This document shows, in pieces, positions 24,459 through 31,502 of a stretch of 64,000 bases of DNA. Positions within the stretch are counted from its first letter, which is position 1. Every line of letters begins with the position of its first letter. The translations under genes and the position numbers were made by a program. This stretch comes from Ruegeria sp. THAF57 (GTDB lineage Bacteria; Pseudomonadota; Alphaproteobacteria; Rhodobacterales; Rhodobacteraceae). Under the pieces are notes generated by a model. The model had not been told where the DNA came from and did not search any database. It saw only the letters and a program-made list of their open reading frames with translations. The stretch spans positions 146,183 through 210,182 of the forward strand of contig NZ_CAIWNQ010000009.1 in assembly GCF_903914075.1 (NCBI RefSeq), given 5' to 3'.

Positions 24459-24868
24459 GCGGCCAGAAAACAGTAGAAAGCACGTGGCGCGGCGGCCTGT
24501 GCTGTGACGTCGATATGGGCGGGTTCTCGGTTACGGTCGATGAACCCCCCTCGGTCGGCGGCACGGATCTTGGCCCTGAACCTACCTCGGTCCTACTGGC
24601 ATCGGTGGCGTCCTGTTTCACAGTCGCCATCGCCTTTTGTGCACGCAAACGATCTGTTGAACTAACGGATCTGAAGGTCTCGGTCACAGGTGTCTATGAC
24701 GGGCCCAAATACGCGTCCATCACCATATCCAGCCAACTGGGCTGCGACCCTTCGCAAATCGACGGCATCATCCGGGCGGCCGAGCGGGTTTGCTATGTCA
24801 CCAATACACTCAAGACCGCCCCGGACATTCACATCAAGTCAACACCCATCGCGCCCGGCGCAGCGTGA
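24455..24868 (+). CDS. OsmC-family protein
   Basis: A 137-residue protein of the OsmC/Ohr fold. The central helix carries ASVASCFTVAIAFCARKR with the first conserved Cys, and AAERVCYVTNTLKTAP carries the second, the pair used in thiol-dependent peroxidase activity. No ATG is available at the N-terminus. TTG 24455 is the most likely start and overlaps the stop of the accessory gene, implying coupling. The protein may protect the cysteine-rich cobalt site or detoxify organic hydroperoxides; this is inference from operon position. Confidence 0.75.
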   Translation: MSGQKTVESTWRGGLCCDVDMGGFSVTVDEPPSVGGTDLGPEPTSVLLASVASCFTVAIAFCARKRSVELTDLKVSVTGVYDGPKYASITISSQLGCDPSQIDGIIRAAERVCYVTNTLKTAPDIHIKSTPIAPGAA

Positions 24869-24998
24869 TCCGGCCACAGTCAGCGCCATGATCCGCCCCT
24901 AATGGGCGGGCCTGCAAACAATCTCAGAAAAAGCAGAGCCAATCTGCACGCCATTCAGTGGCCTGATGCCGCTGTACCAACAGAATAGGAGACTGATC

Positions 24999-25523
24999 GT
25001 GAAAAGTTTGAATGCGTTAGCCATAAGCATCCCCGTCACAGGGGCCATAGCAACCTATCTTGCCCTGGGCCCGCTTAGCGGATTCTTCCTGATTTGGGCC
25101 GCATTTGCCGTATGGGGAGGCTTTTTCGCGTTCGGCGCGGATGGAGCAGCTTTTAAGAACATCGTGGTCTGCGGCATTTTCGGCTGCGTGATCGCATGGG
25201 TTTCGACGCTGATCATCCTGAATGTTCCGCTTGCAGGCGCGCTTGGATTGCCGCTTTGGGCCGCGATTGTGGTGAATCTGGGTGTTGCGGTTGCCGTACT
25301 GGCTGCAAAGACCCAGCTGTTTTCGGCCATTCCCTGCACGGTGTTCGGAATCGCCAGTTCCTACGCCTATCTGTTGCAGACCCCCGATGTCATGAGTACC
25401 GCGGTGCTGACCTCGGCCAGTCTGGAAAACCAGATCATCTTGATGCCGCTGTCGATTATCGCCGGGGCTATTTGTGGCATGATTTCAGGTACATGGGGAT
25501 CGGCCATGACCAACGAAGCCTGA
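24999..25523 (+). CDS. DUF1097-family inner-membrane protein
   Basis: A 174-residue protein with about five hydrophobic segments (for example LSGFFLIWAAFAVWGGFFAFG and LWAAIVVNLGVAVAVLAAKT). Size and character match the DUF1097 family, which is often found beside allantoin/oxamate-type genes. GTG 24999 follows TAGGAGA by 6 nt; the longer frame from 24966 adds a polar leader and is less likely. It may export or import a carboxylate or amide, but no transport activity is established. It precedes the allG homologue by 224 bp, with a stable hairpin between. Confidence 0.7.
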   Translation: MKSLNALAISIPVTGAIATYLALGPLSGFFLIWAAFAVWGGFFAFGADGAAFKNIVVCGIFGCVIAWVSTLIILNVPLAGALGLPLWAAIVVNLGVAVAVLAAKTQLFSAIPCTVFGIASSYAYLLQTPDVMSTAVLTSASLENQIILMPLSIIAGAICGMISGTWGSAMTNEA

Positions 25524-25584
25524 AGACTTGACCGGATGATGCCTGTTCCGACCCGCTCGATCCCAAATGGTTGAACTGGCATCC

Positions 25585-25623
25585 GCTTTGGGTCCGGGTG
25601 CTCCACCCGCCCGGGCCCAAAGC
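25585..25623. repeat. Stable intergenic hairpin between the DUF1097 gene and allG
   Basis: GCTTTGGGTCCGGG (25585-25598) pairs with CCCGGGCCCAAAGC (25610-25623) over 14 positions with one G-U pair and an 11-base loop. No T-tract follows on either strand, so it is more likely a factor-dependent terminator or message-stabilising element than a simple rho-independent terminator. Confidence 0.55.
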
Positions 25624-25690
25624 ACTTTGAAAGGCGACAACACCAAGCCCCTTGTTGGGGTGTGTTTCCGATAAAGTTTGACATGATCAC

Positions 25691-25715
25691 TATAGGTAAT
25701 TATCTATTTCCTATA
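25691..25715. promoter_or_regulatory. Dyad operator upstream of allG
   Basis: TATAGGTAATT (25691-25701), 3-bp spacer, TATTTCCTATA (25705-25715), the latter being an exact TATAGGAAATA on the minus strand. TTGACA at 25678-25683 with TATCTA 17 bp downstream would place the dyad across a promoter. TATAAA (25712-25717) overlaps the right arm and is an alternative -10. The coding start is 32 bp downstream. Confidence 0.55.
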
Positions 25716-25747
25716 AATTACGATCCCCACCGAAAGGAATCGCCCAC

Positions 25748-27166
25748 ATGACCGCCGCGCCCATCGTGAAACTGCCCGAAAGCGTCAGCATCGTTAATAT
25801 CGGCCTGCCCCTATTCGAGACCTCGGCCCGCGATCAGGGCGCATCCGTCGTCGGCGTGGACTGGCGCATCCCCGGCGGAGGCGACGCAGATGTCGTTGCC
25901 GCCCTGGGCCGTTTGCTTGGCCCCAAGTCCGATATCGTGGACAAGGCCAACGCCGAAGTCATCCACCGCATCAACGAAGGCGTACCGATGCTTAAGGGCA
26001 TAGATCGCGCCGGTTCTGTCATCCCGAATATGGGCGAGCGCACGATCCTGCACTGCGGGCCGTCGATTGCGTGGAACGACATGCCCAATCCGCTGCAACG
26101 CTCGATAAAGGCGGCCATTGTCGCCGAGGGCTGGGCAAAGGACGTCGATGCAGCAGAAAAGCTTGCGGCATCCGGAGAGGTAGAACTGAAACCGGCCAAC
26201 GAAAGTGCGACCGTGGTGCCTATGGCGACGTCAATCGGGCCGTCTGCCCCGGTCTATGTCATTGAGAACGAATTTGGTGGCACCACCACCTTTTCCAGCG
26301 TGAATCAGGGCTCGGGCGAGGTTGCATGGTTCGGTGTCGACAACGACAATGCCATCGAACGGTTGCGGTTCCTGCGCGACGCGGTCGGGCCGGTTCTGGC
26401 CAAGGCTCTTCAGGCTAAGGGTCCGATCGACGTATTGTCTCTGGCGGCTCAGGGCGTTCCGATGGGCGACGATGTCCACATGCGGGTTCAGGCCACCACC
26501 AACCTATTCCTGCGTGACCTGTTGCCCCATCTGGTCGCCAGCGATCACGACCGCGCAACAGAGGTTGCCACGTTCCTCAGTGGCAATCACCTGATGTTCC
26601 TCAACGTCGCAATGGCGGCAGCGAAATCGCTGGTCGATTCTGCGGCAGATGTCGAAAACTCAAGCATCGTGACCACCATGAGCCGCAATGGCGCGACCTA
26701 TGGCGTACGCCTGCCGGGCAAGGACGGAAGCTGGTTCATTACGGATTCGCCCCCGATTCAGGATGCGCTGTACTATCCGGGCCAAGGGCCGGAAACCAGC
26801 GCACCCGATATTGGCGATAGTGCCGTTCTGGAATTGATCGGGTTGGGTGGCCCTGCGGCGGCGAACTCTCCTGCAGTAGCAGGCTTTTTGGGCGGCCGCA
26901 TGTCGGACGCGATAGCCGCAACACAAAGTATGCAGCGAATCTGTGCCGGGGAAAGCACCCGGTTCCGGCTGCCTATTCTGGACAACGTCGGCACGCCGGT
27001 TGGCGTGGACGTACGAAAGGTTGCCGAATTGTCGATCACACCGGCCGTGAATACAGGTATCATTCACGTTTCGGACGGCACCGGACAGGTTGGCGCCGGA
27101 GTCGCATGGGCGCCGGTAAAATGCTTCGTGGATGCTCTGCTTGACCTTGACCGCCGCATATCCTGA
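25748..27166 (+). CDS. allG: AllG / YlbE-family (DUF1116) carbamoyltransferase subunit
   Basis: A 472-residue DUF1116 protein. Recognisable parts are SVSIVNIGLPLFETSARDQG (N-terminus), ADVVAALGRLLG and VIHRINEGVPML. Further on are GIDRAGSVIPNMGERTILHCGP, AAQGVPMGDDVHMRVQA and LSGNHLMFLNVAMAAAK. In E. coli YlbE works with FdrA and YlbF as an oxalurate/oxamate carbamoyltransferase. The gene overlaps allH by 35 nt. Its FdrA partner is in another transcript at 11849, so subunits must be coordinately regulated in trans, perhaps through the shared motif class. Confidence 0.88.
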   Translation: MTAAPIVKLPESVSIVNIGLPLFETSARDQGASVVGVDWRIPGGGDADVVAALGRLLGPKSDIVDKANAEVIHRINEGVPMLKGIDRAGSVIPNMGERTILHCGPSIAWNDMPNPLQRSIKAAIVAEGWAKDVDAAEKLAASGEVELKPANESATVVPMATSIGPSAPVYVIENEFGGTTTFSSVNQGSGEVAWFGVDNDNAIERLRFLRDAVGPVLAKALQAKGPIDVLSLAAQGVPMGDDVHMRVQATTNLFLRDLLPHLVASDHDRATEVATFLSGNHLMFLNVAMAAAKSLVDSAADVENSSIVTTMSRNGATYGVRLPGKDGSWFITDSPPIQDALYYPGQGPETSAPDIGDSAVLELIGLGGPAAANSPAVAGFLGGRMSDAIAATQSMQRICAGESTRFRLPILDNVGTPVGVDVRKVAELSITPAVNTGIIHVSDGTGQVGAGVAWAPVKCFVDALLDLDRRIS

Positions 27167-28013
27167 AGTCTCGCCGGTTTATCTGGCTGACACTGTGGGC
27201 GACGGCGTACCCGTCGCCCACGAAGGCTCTGCTCTCAACGCCGAAGTAATCGCCACGTTCTCGTCAGGATTTTACGTCAAAGACGAGAAACAGCGAATTT
27301 TTGCAGTTGGTAGCCCGGCAATCCCGGCAGGTCCCCTGCATTTGGTTCTCAAGCACGCACCACCAAAGCCCAATGACGGCACCCCGGTCACGATTCGATC
27401 GAACGCGCTGGATATCGGCCCCGTTTCCATTTCGCTGAAATCCGCCACACGCTTTTCCCCGTTCAACCCTCGACCTGGCGACTTGGCTTTGGCAATCCCG
27501 GTGCTGGCTGGTTTGTACAAATCACGCAACATACCACAGGATATTCTGCCAGTGTTTGCTGCGCTGACGTCTGCGCTTCATGCTGATGATCTGGATGGTG
27601 CCCGCAATATTCTTCAGGGCCGGGGCGATGGTCTTACCCCCAGTGGAGATGATGTATTGGCCGGCCTGCTGCTATTTCACGCCTGGAGCGGAAGACCGGT
27701 CAAGGATCTACTTGGCGTCGCATTGAACGCCAAAACAAATGATTTGAGCCGGGCATTCCTGAAATGGACCGCGCGGGGTCAAAGCATCCAGCCCGTCCAT
27801 GATCTGATCCGCCTTGCCCTCAAGTTGTCGCTTGAAATTCGCCCCTTGCCCGCGCAACGCCTCAAGTCGGAGTTGATGCGGGCGGTGGACGACCTAAGCC
27901 GGATCGGTCACTCATCCGGTGTGGCCTTGTTGACAGGTCTCAGCCTTGCGGCAAGACTGTATTGGCGCCCGATCAATAGCCCGGAAACACCACAGCACGT
28001 CGATGCGCCGTGA
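27132..28013 (+). CDS. allH: AllH / YlbF-family (DUF2877) carbamoyltransferase subunit
   Basis: A 293-residue DUF2877 protein with the diagnostic GRGDGLTPSGDDVLAG loop (about residues 163-178). The N-terminal third is variable. It starts inside allG (35-nt overlap) and its stop overlaps the start of the PLP enzyme gene by 11 nt, so the three genes form a coupled set. Together with AllG and FdrA it should produce carbamoyl phosphate from a ureido substrate. The inclusion of a PLP lyase in the same set is unusual for the allantoin pathway. Confidence 0.85.
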   Translation: MLCLTLTAAYPEVSPVYLADTVGDGVPVAHEGSALNAEVIATFSSGFYVKDEKQRIFAVGSPAIPAGPLHLVLKHAPPKPNDGTPVTIRSNALDIGPVSISLKSATRFSPFNPRPGDLALAIPVLAGLYKSRNIPQDILPVFAALTSALHADDLDGARNILQGRGDGLTPSGDDVLAGLLLFHAWSGRPVKDLLGVALNAKTNDLSRAFLKWTARGQSIQPVHDLIRLALKLSLEIRPLPAQRLKSELMRAVDDLSRIGHSSGVALLTGLSLAARLYWRPINSPETPQHVDAP

Positions 28014-29148
28014 TACCAAACTGATCCACTATGGCCGTGGCCCCCTGCCCGGCCCTGCAAACCCGTCGATCGAACGGGCATCGACCATTTTGCATGACAC
28101 TATGTCCACATTTCGGGATGCCAAGGAGCGCCGGGAAACGGACGACCATGTCGTCTCGTATGGGCGGCGCGGGACATCCACGGCTCATGCGCTATCTGCG
28201 GCGCTTTGTGATCTGGAACAGGGGGATGCGTGTTATCTGTATCCGTCCGGCGTTGCGGCAATCACCACAACCCTGTCGGCATTCCTGCGTCCCGGGGATC
28301 ACATGTTAATGGTTGATGAGGCTTTCCACGCCAGTCAAAGTTTCTGCCGGGATTACCTTGCGCAGATGGATGTCAGTTTTTCTTCAATCCCCTGGGATGC
28401 AACCGATCTGTCGCCGTATCTCAAGCCCAACACAAAGCTTGTGCTGGTTGAATCCCCGACATCGCTGACATTCAAGGTGATGGATCTTCGCGCGTTGTGC
28501 GACAGCGCGAAGGATCTGAACCTGACGGTCGTGGCAGACAATACATATGGATCGGGATGGTTGTATCAGCCGCTGTGCCTTGGCTGCGACGTGTCGATCA
28601 TCTCAGGCACCAAATACCTGAGCGGCCACGCGGACACGATGATCGGGGCCGCCGTGTCGAAAGGGGATGCCAGCGCACCATTGCGAGCACATACGCTTAG
28701 GACAGGACAATTGCTTGCACCCGATGAAGCCTATGCCTGTTTGCGTGGCCTGCGCACACTTTCCCTCCGACTGGATCGTCACGCAGCGACAAGTCAGCAA
28801 ATTGCAACCTGGCTGGTCGAACGACCTGAGGTGAAACGCGTTTGGCACCCTGGTCTTGCAGACCACCCCGGCCACAACATCTGGGCGCGTGATGCAAGCG
28901 GCGTGAACGGATTGCTGAGCCTGAGCCTTGCCGACGGATTTGACCCCGAGGTCTTTGTCGACACCTTGAAACTCTTTGCAATTGGCGCATCGTGGGGTGG
29001 GTTCGAAAGCCTTGCGCTGGCCCTTCAACCCAAAAGCGGCCTAACCAGCCAAGATCACCCGCAGGTAAGGCTTCACGCCGGGCTGGAACATGCTGACGAT
29101 CTGATCGAAGACATTCGGGCCGCATTGTCTAAGTCAACTCTCGAATAA
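28003..29148 (+). CDS. Cys/Met-metabolism PLP enzyme (cystathionine beta-lyase-like)
   Basis: A 381-residue fold-type I PLP enzyme. Hallmarks are the phosphate-binding region LYPSGVAAITTTLSAFL, VESPTSLTFKVMD, VVADNTYGSGWLYQP and the PLP-lysine motif ISGTKYLSGHADTMIG. These resemble MetC-type cystathionine beta-lyases that cleave C-S bonds. ATG 28003 lies inside the allH end. Bacterial coenzyme M synthesis needs a PLP enzyme for thiolation, and this is the only C-S-type PLP enzyme in the island, so it is a candidate for that step. A plain methionine or sulfonate catabolic role is equally possible. Confidence 0.85.
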   Translation: MRRDTKLIHYGRGPLPGPANPSIERASTILHDTMSTFRDAKERRETDDHVVSYGRRGTSTAHALSAALCDLEQGDACYLYPSGVAAITTTLSAFLRPGDHMLMVDEAFHASQSFCRDYLAQMDVSFSSIPWDATDLSPYLKPNTKLVLVESPTSLTFKVMDLRALCDSAKDLNLTVVADNTYGSGWLYQPLCLGCDVSIISGTKYLSGHADTMIGAAVSKGDASAPLRAHTLRTGQLLAPDEAYACLRGLRTLSLRLDRHAATSQQIATWLVERPEVKRVWHPGLADHPGHNIWARDASGVNGLLSLSLADGFDPEVFVDTLKLFAIGASWGGFESLALALQPKSGLTSQDHPQVRLHAGLEHADDLIEDIRAALSKSTLE

Positions 29149-29159
29149 GTGCCACCCAC

Positions 29160-30074
29160 CTATCCGGCCCGATGCGATTTGCGGAATTGGTTGGGGCTTT
29201 CACCGGTGCGTTGCTCAAACACCCTGCTAAAGGCCGTCCGGCTGTTGAACCCGACCTGATGTGCGATCCGTTTCACCGGCAGATCCGTTGTCGTCAACAA
29301 GTTCGCAGCATGACGCAACCGCAGATCCCGCAGCAGTTCGATCGGCCCGCTTCCATAAGCTGCTGTAAACCGCTGGGCAAAGGCGGATCGGCTCATGCCA
29401 ACACGCGCGGCCAACGATTCTACGGTGTGCGGATCGCCGGGCGTATCAAGCATGACCCGAAGCGCATCCCAAACCATCGGATCGCGCAACGCGGCCATCC
29501 AACGCAAATCACCATCTTCGGACTTTAGCCGCCTGCGCAGCATTTCGATCATGCACTGGATCAGAACCGCGCGGATCATCGCCTTGCTGCCGAGTGCAGG
29601 ATTACTGAGTTCAGACAGTAAAACATCAATTGCGGAACTGAGAACGCTGCCCTCGCCGATCACTTCGACAATGGGGGTCCGAACCAAATCAATCACATCC
29701 ATTGCACCCCGCAACCCAACCTTCACCCGCGCGCAGATTGCTGTCACCTGCCCCCCGTCAGACGAATTGTCGGAAAAGGCCAGTATGTGCCGCAGCTTCA
29801 GTTCGGCGGGGTTGCATTGCGGTAATGGGCGACTGGACGTCCCGAAACTTCTGAGGGAATGACTTTGCAGCGAAGGAACCAGAACCAAGGTGCCAGGCAC
29901 GATGGGAATCGGGGGGCCAGAACGGAGCGAAAGCGTGCCCTCACCGCTTAGGATATAGTGCAGCGTTGCCCCGACATCCTGTCCCAAAGAAACCTCGCAG
30001 TCCCCCTTGATTTCACACACCGCGAAAGGTTCGGCCGAGATATCCAGCTGATCGAAAACAAAATCATATTTCAT
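29160..30074 (-). CDS. AraC-family regulator with cupin sensor domain
   Basis: A 304-residue regulator. The N-terminal half is a cupin ligand domain (GATLHYILSGEGTLSLRSG, VPGTLVLVPSLQSHSLR). The C-terminal 100 residues hold two AraC helix-turn-helix units (SLAARVGMSRSAFAQRF and VKRIAHQVGFNSRTAFSRVF). It is divergent from the exported cysteine hydrolase gene. Two near-identical 20-bp direct repeats in the gap are its likely binding sites. It converges with the PLP enzyme gene, 11 bp between stops. Confidence 0.9.
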   Translation of the reverse strand: MKYDFVFDQLDISAEPFAVCEIKGDCEVSLGQDVGATLHYILSGEGTLSLRSGPPIPIVPGTLVLVPSLQSHSLRSFGTSSRPLPQCNPAELKLRHILAFSDNSSDGGQVTAICARVKVGLRGAMDVIDLVRTPIVEVIGEGSVLSSAIDVLLSELSNPALGSKAMIRAVLIQCMIEMLRRRLKSEDGDLRWMAALRDPMVWDALRVMLDTPGDPHTVESLAARVGMSRSAFAQRFTAAYGSGPIELLRDLRLRHAANLLTTTDLPVKRIAHQVGFNSRTAFSRVFEQRTGESPNQFRKSHRAG

Positions 30075-30091
30075 GTCCCGAACTTACCCGG

Positions 30092-30152
30092 ATTTCGGAC
30101 GAAATGATACACCTGCATCTCATTTATACCGAATTTCAGACGAAATGATACA
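30092..30152. promoter_or_regulatory. Paired direct repeats, likely AraC operator
   Basis: The 20-bp repeats at 30092-30111 and 30133-30152 differ at one base (TTTCGGACGAAA versus TTTCAGACGAAA, each followed by TGATACA). Their starts are 41 bp apart, close to four helical turns, so bound proteins would lie on the same face. The first copy contains a perfect TTTCG-GA-CGAAA palindrome. The repeats lie in the 127-bp divergent region between the AraC gene and the cysteine hydrolase gene. Confidence 0.65.
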
Positions 30153-30201
30153 TCACTCTTCCTACGTTAAATCTATCGAAACGCATTAGAGGAGACACAC
30201 T

Positions 30202-31035
30202 ATGTGCGATTGTCACGATCATGATCCCAAGCAGAAACATATCTCTCGTCGGGCCGCTCTGAGAGGCGGATTGGCCGCAACCGCAGCCACCGCAGCAGCC
30301 GCGGTTTCAGCCGGGTCGGCTCAGGCCGAAAGCGCCAATCCCTATGCTGATCCCGCAGAACCCGCTCTGCCCCCTTCGGACATGAAATTGGACCTGAGCC
30401 GCGCAGCTTTGGTTGTGACGGACCCGCAAATCGACTTTTTGCACCCCGAAGGCGTCACCTGGGGCGTTATCGGCGCAAGTGTACAAGAGCACAACACCGT
30501 CGAGAATATCGAGACCCTGTTCAAAAACGCCAAGGATGCCGACATTACGGTCGCTGTGTCACCTCACTATTACTACCCCACAGACCACGGTTGGAAATTT
30601 GAAGGTGCGCTGGAAAAACTGATGCACAAGATTGGCATGTTCGACCGCAAAGGTCCGCTGATCATCGACGGGTTTGAAAACTCTGGCGCGGACTGGATGC
30701 CGCAGTACAAGAAATACATCGACGACGGCAAAACCATTGTGACCTCACCTCACAAGGTTTACGGCAACGATACCAACGACTTGTCGCTGCAACTGCGCAA
30801 AGCCGGTGTCGATCAGGTAATTCTGGCCGGAATGTCCGCCAACCTTTGCACCGAAAGCCATCTGCGCGAACTGCTGGAAGACGGGTTCGAAGTCGCTGTG
30901 GTCAAAGACGCGACAGCCGCTGCCAAGCTGCCCGAGGGCGACGGATATCTGGCGGCATTGACCAACTTCCGCTACATGGCAAACGCAGTCTGGACCACCC
31001 AAGAAGCGGTCGAGCAGATCAAGGCTGCATCGTAA
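30202..31035 (+). CDS. Tat-exported cysteine hydrolase (isochorismatase family)
   Basis: A 277-residue protein. It starts MCDCHDHDPKQKH, then a twin-arginine signal SRRAALRGGLAATAATAAAA with a cleavage site near AQA-ES (about residue 43). The mature domain is an isochorismatase-like hydrolase: LVVTDPQIDFLHP (catalytic Asp) and the nucleophile Cys in GMSANLCTESHLRELLE, with a Lys near SPHKVYG. Family members hydrolyse amides and ureides (biuret, ureidoacrylate, nicotinamide). Export to the periplasm and the metal-ligand-rich N-terminus are atypical. The gene ends at a strong terminator. The likely substrate class, amide or ureide, fits the surrounding nitrile and carbamoyl genes. Confidence 0.85.
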   Translation: MCDCHDHDPKQKHISRRAALRGGLAATAATAAAAVSAGSAQAESANPYADPAEPALPPSDMKLDLSRAALVVTDPQIDFLHPEGVTWGVIGASVQEHNTVENIETLFKNAKDADITVAVSPHYYYPTDHGWKFEGALEKLMHKIGMFDRKGPLIIDGFENSGADWMPQYKKYIDDGKTIVTSPHKVYGNDTNDLSLQLRKAGVDQVILAGMSANLCTESHLRELLEDGFEVAVVKDATAAAKLPEGDGYLAALTNFRYMANAVWTTQEAVEQIKAAS

Positions 31036-31048
31036 TATACTAACTCCG

Positions 31049-31087
31049 GACAAGCCGGTGGCCCGGGTCGGTCGGCTTGTCTTTTTT
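31049..31087 (+). terminator. Rho-independent terminator after the cysteine hydrolase
   Basis: GACAAGCCG (31049-31057) pairs with CGGCTTGTC (31073-31081) and is followed directly by six T (31082-31087). The loop is 15 bases. It sits 14 bp after the stop codon. Confidence 0.85.
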
Positions 31088-31502
31088 ATGGTCTAAGTCC
31101 TGCGAAAGTTACCTGATTTGGCTGACGCCACAGGTAAAGCGCATAAGCACTTGCGCGACCGTGAAAACCACTTTGAAGACACTCCCCACATTTCACCGGT
31201 GTATTGCTGTTCCGGCACTCAGCAACACAACCGTTCGGCTTTTTCGACGCCTTGCCGTCTGTGACCGCTGTACAGAGTTCGTCAGGGGCTGAGCATGAAT
31301 TATGGGATTGCAGATGTCAGTCTCATAACGTATAGTTTACATTGTCTACTAAAGGAAATATCAACAATATCTCACCCGGCGTATGTCTGCGTCCTGGGTG
31401 GATCGCAATCCAAACTCAACAAACCATGCGGCTTTGCCGACGCACGAATTGTCCAAGGATAAATTCGTGCGTCCACGCGCCCACAAAACGGAGAAACAAC
31501 AT
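31088..31502. promoter_or_regulatory. Intergenic region upstream of the triple RidA gene
   Basis: This 415-bp region has no convincing gene. It holds TAAAGGAAATA (31350-31360), the island motif with one mismatch, preceded by a TATAG half-match at 31331. The RidA gene has a ribosome site GGAGAAA before ATG 31503. An in-frame start further up (31383) would add an unrelated 40-residue leader and is not preferred. Confidence 0.35.

Noticed and set aside
24893..24909. CCGCCC/GGGCGG hairpin after the OsmC gene as a terminator
   Set aside because: Only a 6-bp stem and no T-tract on either strand.
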